Below are positions 6,145 to 6,289 of a stretch of 6,289 nucleotides of DNA, piece by piece (position 1 is the stretch's first letter; every line of letters starts with the position of its first letter). The stretch is from Prevotella sp. GTDB taxonomy: Bacteria; Bacteroidota; Bacteroidia; Bacteroidales; Bacteroidaceae. A program made the position numbers and the translations under genes. The notes beneath the pieces were generated by a model. That model made no database searches. It was not told where the DNA came from and saw only the letters and a program-made list of their open reading frames with translations. The stretch is taken from positions 1 through 6,289 of the forward strand of contig JAHHQW010000082.1 in NCBI GenBank assembly GCA_020026195.1, read 5' to 3'.

Positions 6145-6289
6145 TTATTTTTTGTAGTTACGTGTCTGAACCTTAATGTACTGATAGTTGAGGTCTTCCT
6201 TGTGCAAACTAGGAGCTACATCATCAGAGCCAGGATATTCCCAGCAAGCTACGTGGAAGTAGTTTTCATCATCACGTTTTGCTTCACCC
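6145..6289 (-). CDS. frdA: Fumarate reductase / succinate dehydrogenase flavoprotein subunit, C-terminal end
   Basis: Only the last 47 codons are in the window; the gene continues past the right edge. The fragment starts GEAKRDDENYFHVACWEYPG and ends in QTRNYKK before TAA at 6147-6145. I recognise it as the C-terminal tail of the Bacteroidetes-type FrdA/SdhA, whose FAD domain and active site would lie upstream. FrdA carries covalently bound FAD and reduces fumarate to succinate, receiving electrons from FrdB. The identification rests on this tail plus the frdB gene 20 bases downstream, the usual gene order. Nothing can be said of its catalytic residues or promoter from this window. Confidence 0.88.
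   Translation of the reverse strand, partial: GEAKRDDENYFHVACWEYPGSDDVAPSLHKEDLNYQYIKVQTRNYKK

Noticed and set aside
5945..6157. A rightward 70-codon frame across the frdB start
   Set aside because: It is antisense to frdB and its ribosome binding site, with no promoter and no recognisable domain.

Overview
The window looks like chromosomal DNA from an anaerobic member of the Bacteroidales, most likely Prevotella or a close relative. Four things point there. The promoters fit the Bacteroidetes housekeeping consensus (TTTG, 19-21 bases, TAnnTTTG). Most genes lack a Shine-Dalgarno sequence and have A/T-rich leaders. The fumarate reductase subunits and the THUMP-like methyltransferase are of types I know from Bacteroidetes. 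A short peptide gene beginning MKKYIKPT resembles peptides I recall as common in Prevotella. The genus is an inference from memory, not from a search.

Layout, left to right. Positions 1-277 have no gene except the 3' end signals of pckA; they hold one short palindrome and a terminator hairpin. pckA (ATP-type phosphoenolpyruvate carboxykinase) runs leftward from 1891 to 278. It diverges from upp (uracil phosphoribosyltransferase, 2140-2796, rightward); the 248-base gap holds two back-to-back promoters that match the consensus and a cluster of TTTGCA repeats. upp converges on a two-gene leftward operon across a shared hairpin. That operon is an exported M15 (VanX-like) D-Ala-D-Ala dipeptidase (4732-4061), then a THUMP-like SAM methyltransferase (4061-2856) whose start codon shares one base with the dipeptidase stop codon. 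Diverging from the operon is a 49-residue peptide gene (4882-5031, rightward) with its own consensus promoter. After a gene-poor stretch with two strong hairpins come frdB (6124-5369) and the C-terminal end of frdA (6289-6145), both leftward.

Functionally, pckA and frdAB are two arms of succinate fermentation. In saccharolytic Bacteroidales, PEP carboxykinase works toward CO2 fixation into oxaloacetate, which is converted through malate to fumarate, and fumarate reductase then makes succinate. upp is pyrimidine salvage. The dipeptidase trims cell-wall peptides in the periplasm. The methyltransferase probably acts on RNA, but its substrate is not visible here.

The only candidate for an undescribed system is the 49-residue peptide. 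It has a basic N-terminal half, a strongly acidic C-terminal half, one cysteine at the junction, a dedicated promoter and a downstream terminator. The rest is housekeeping DNA.
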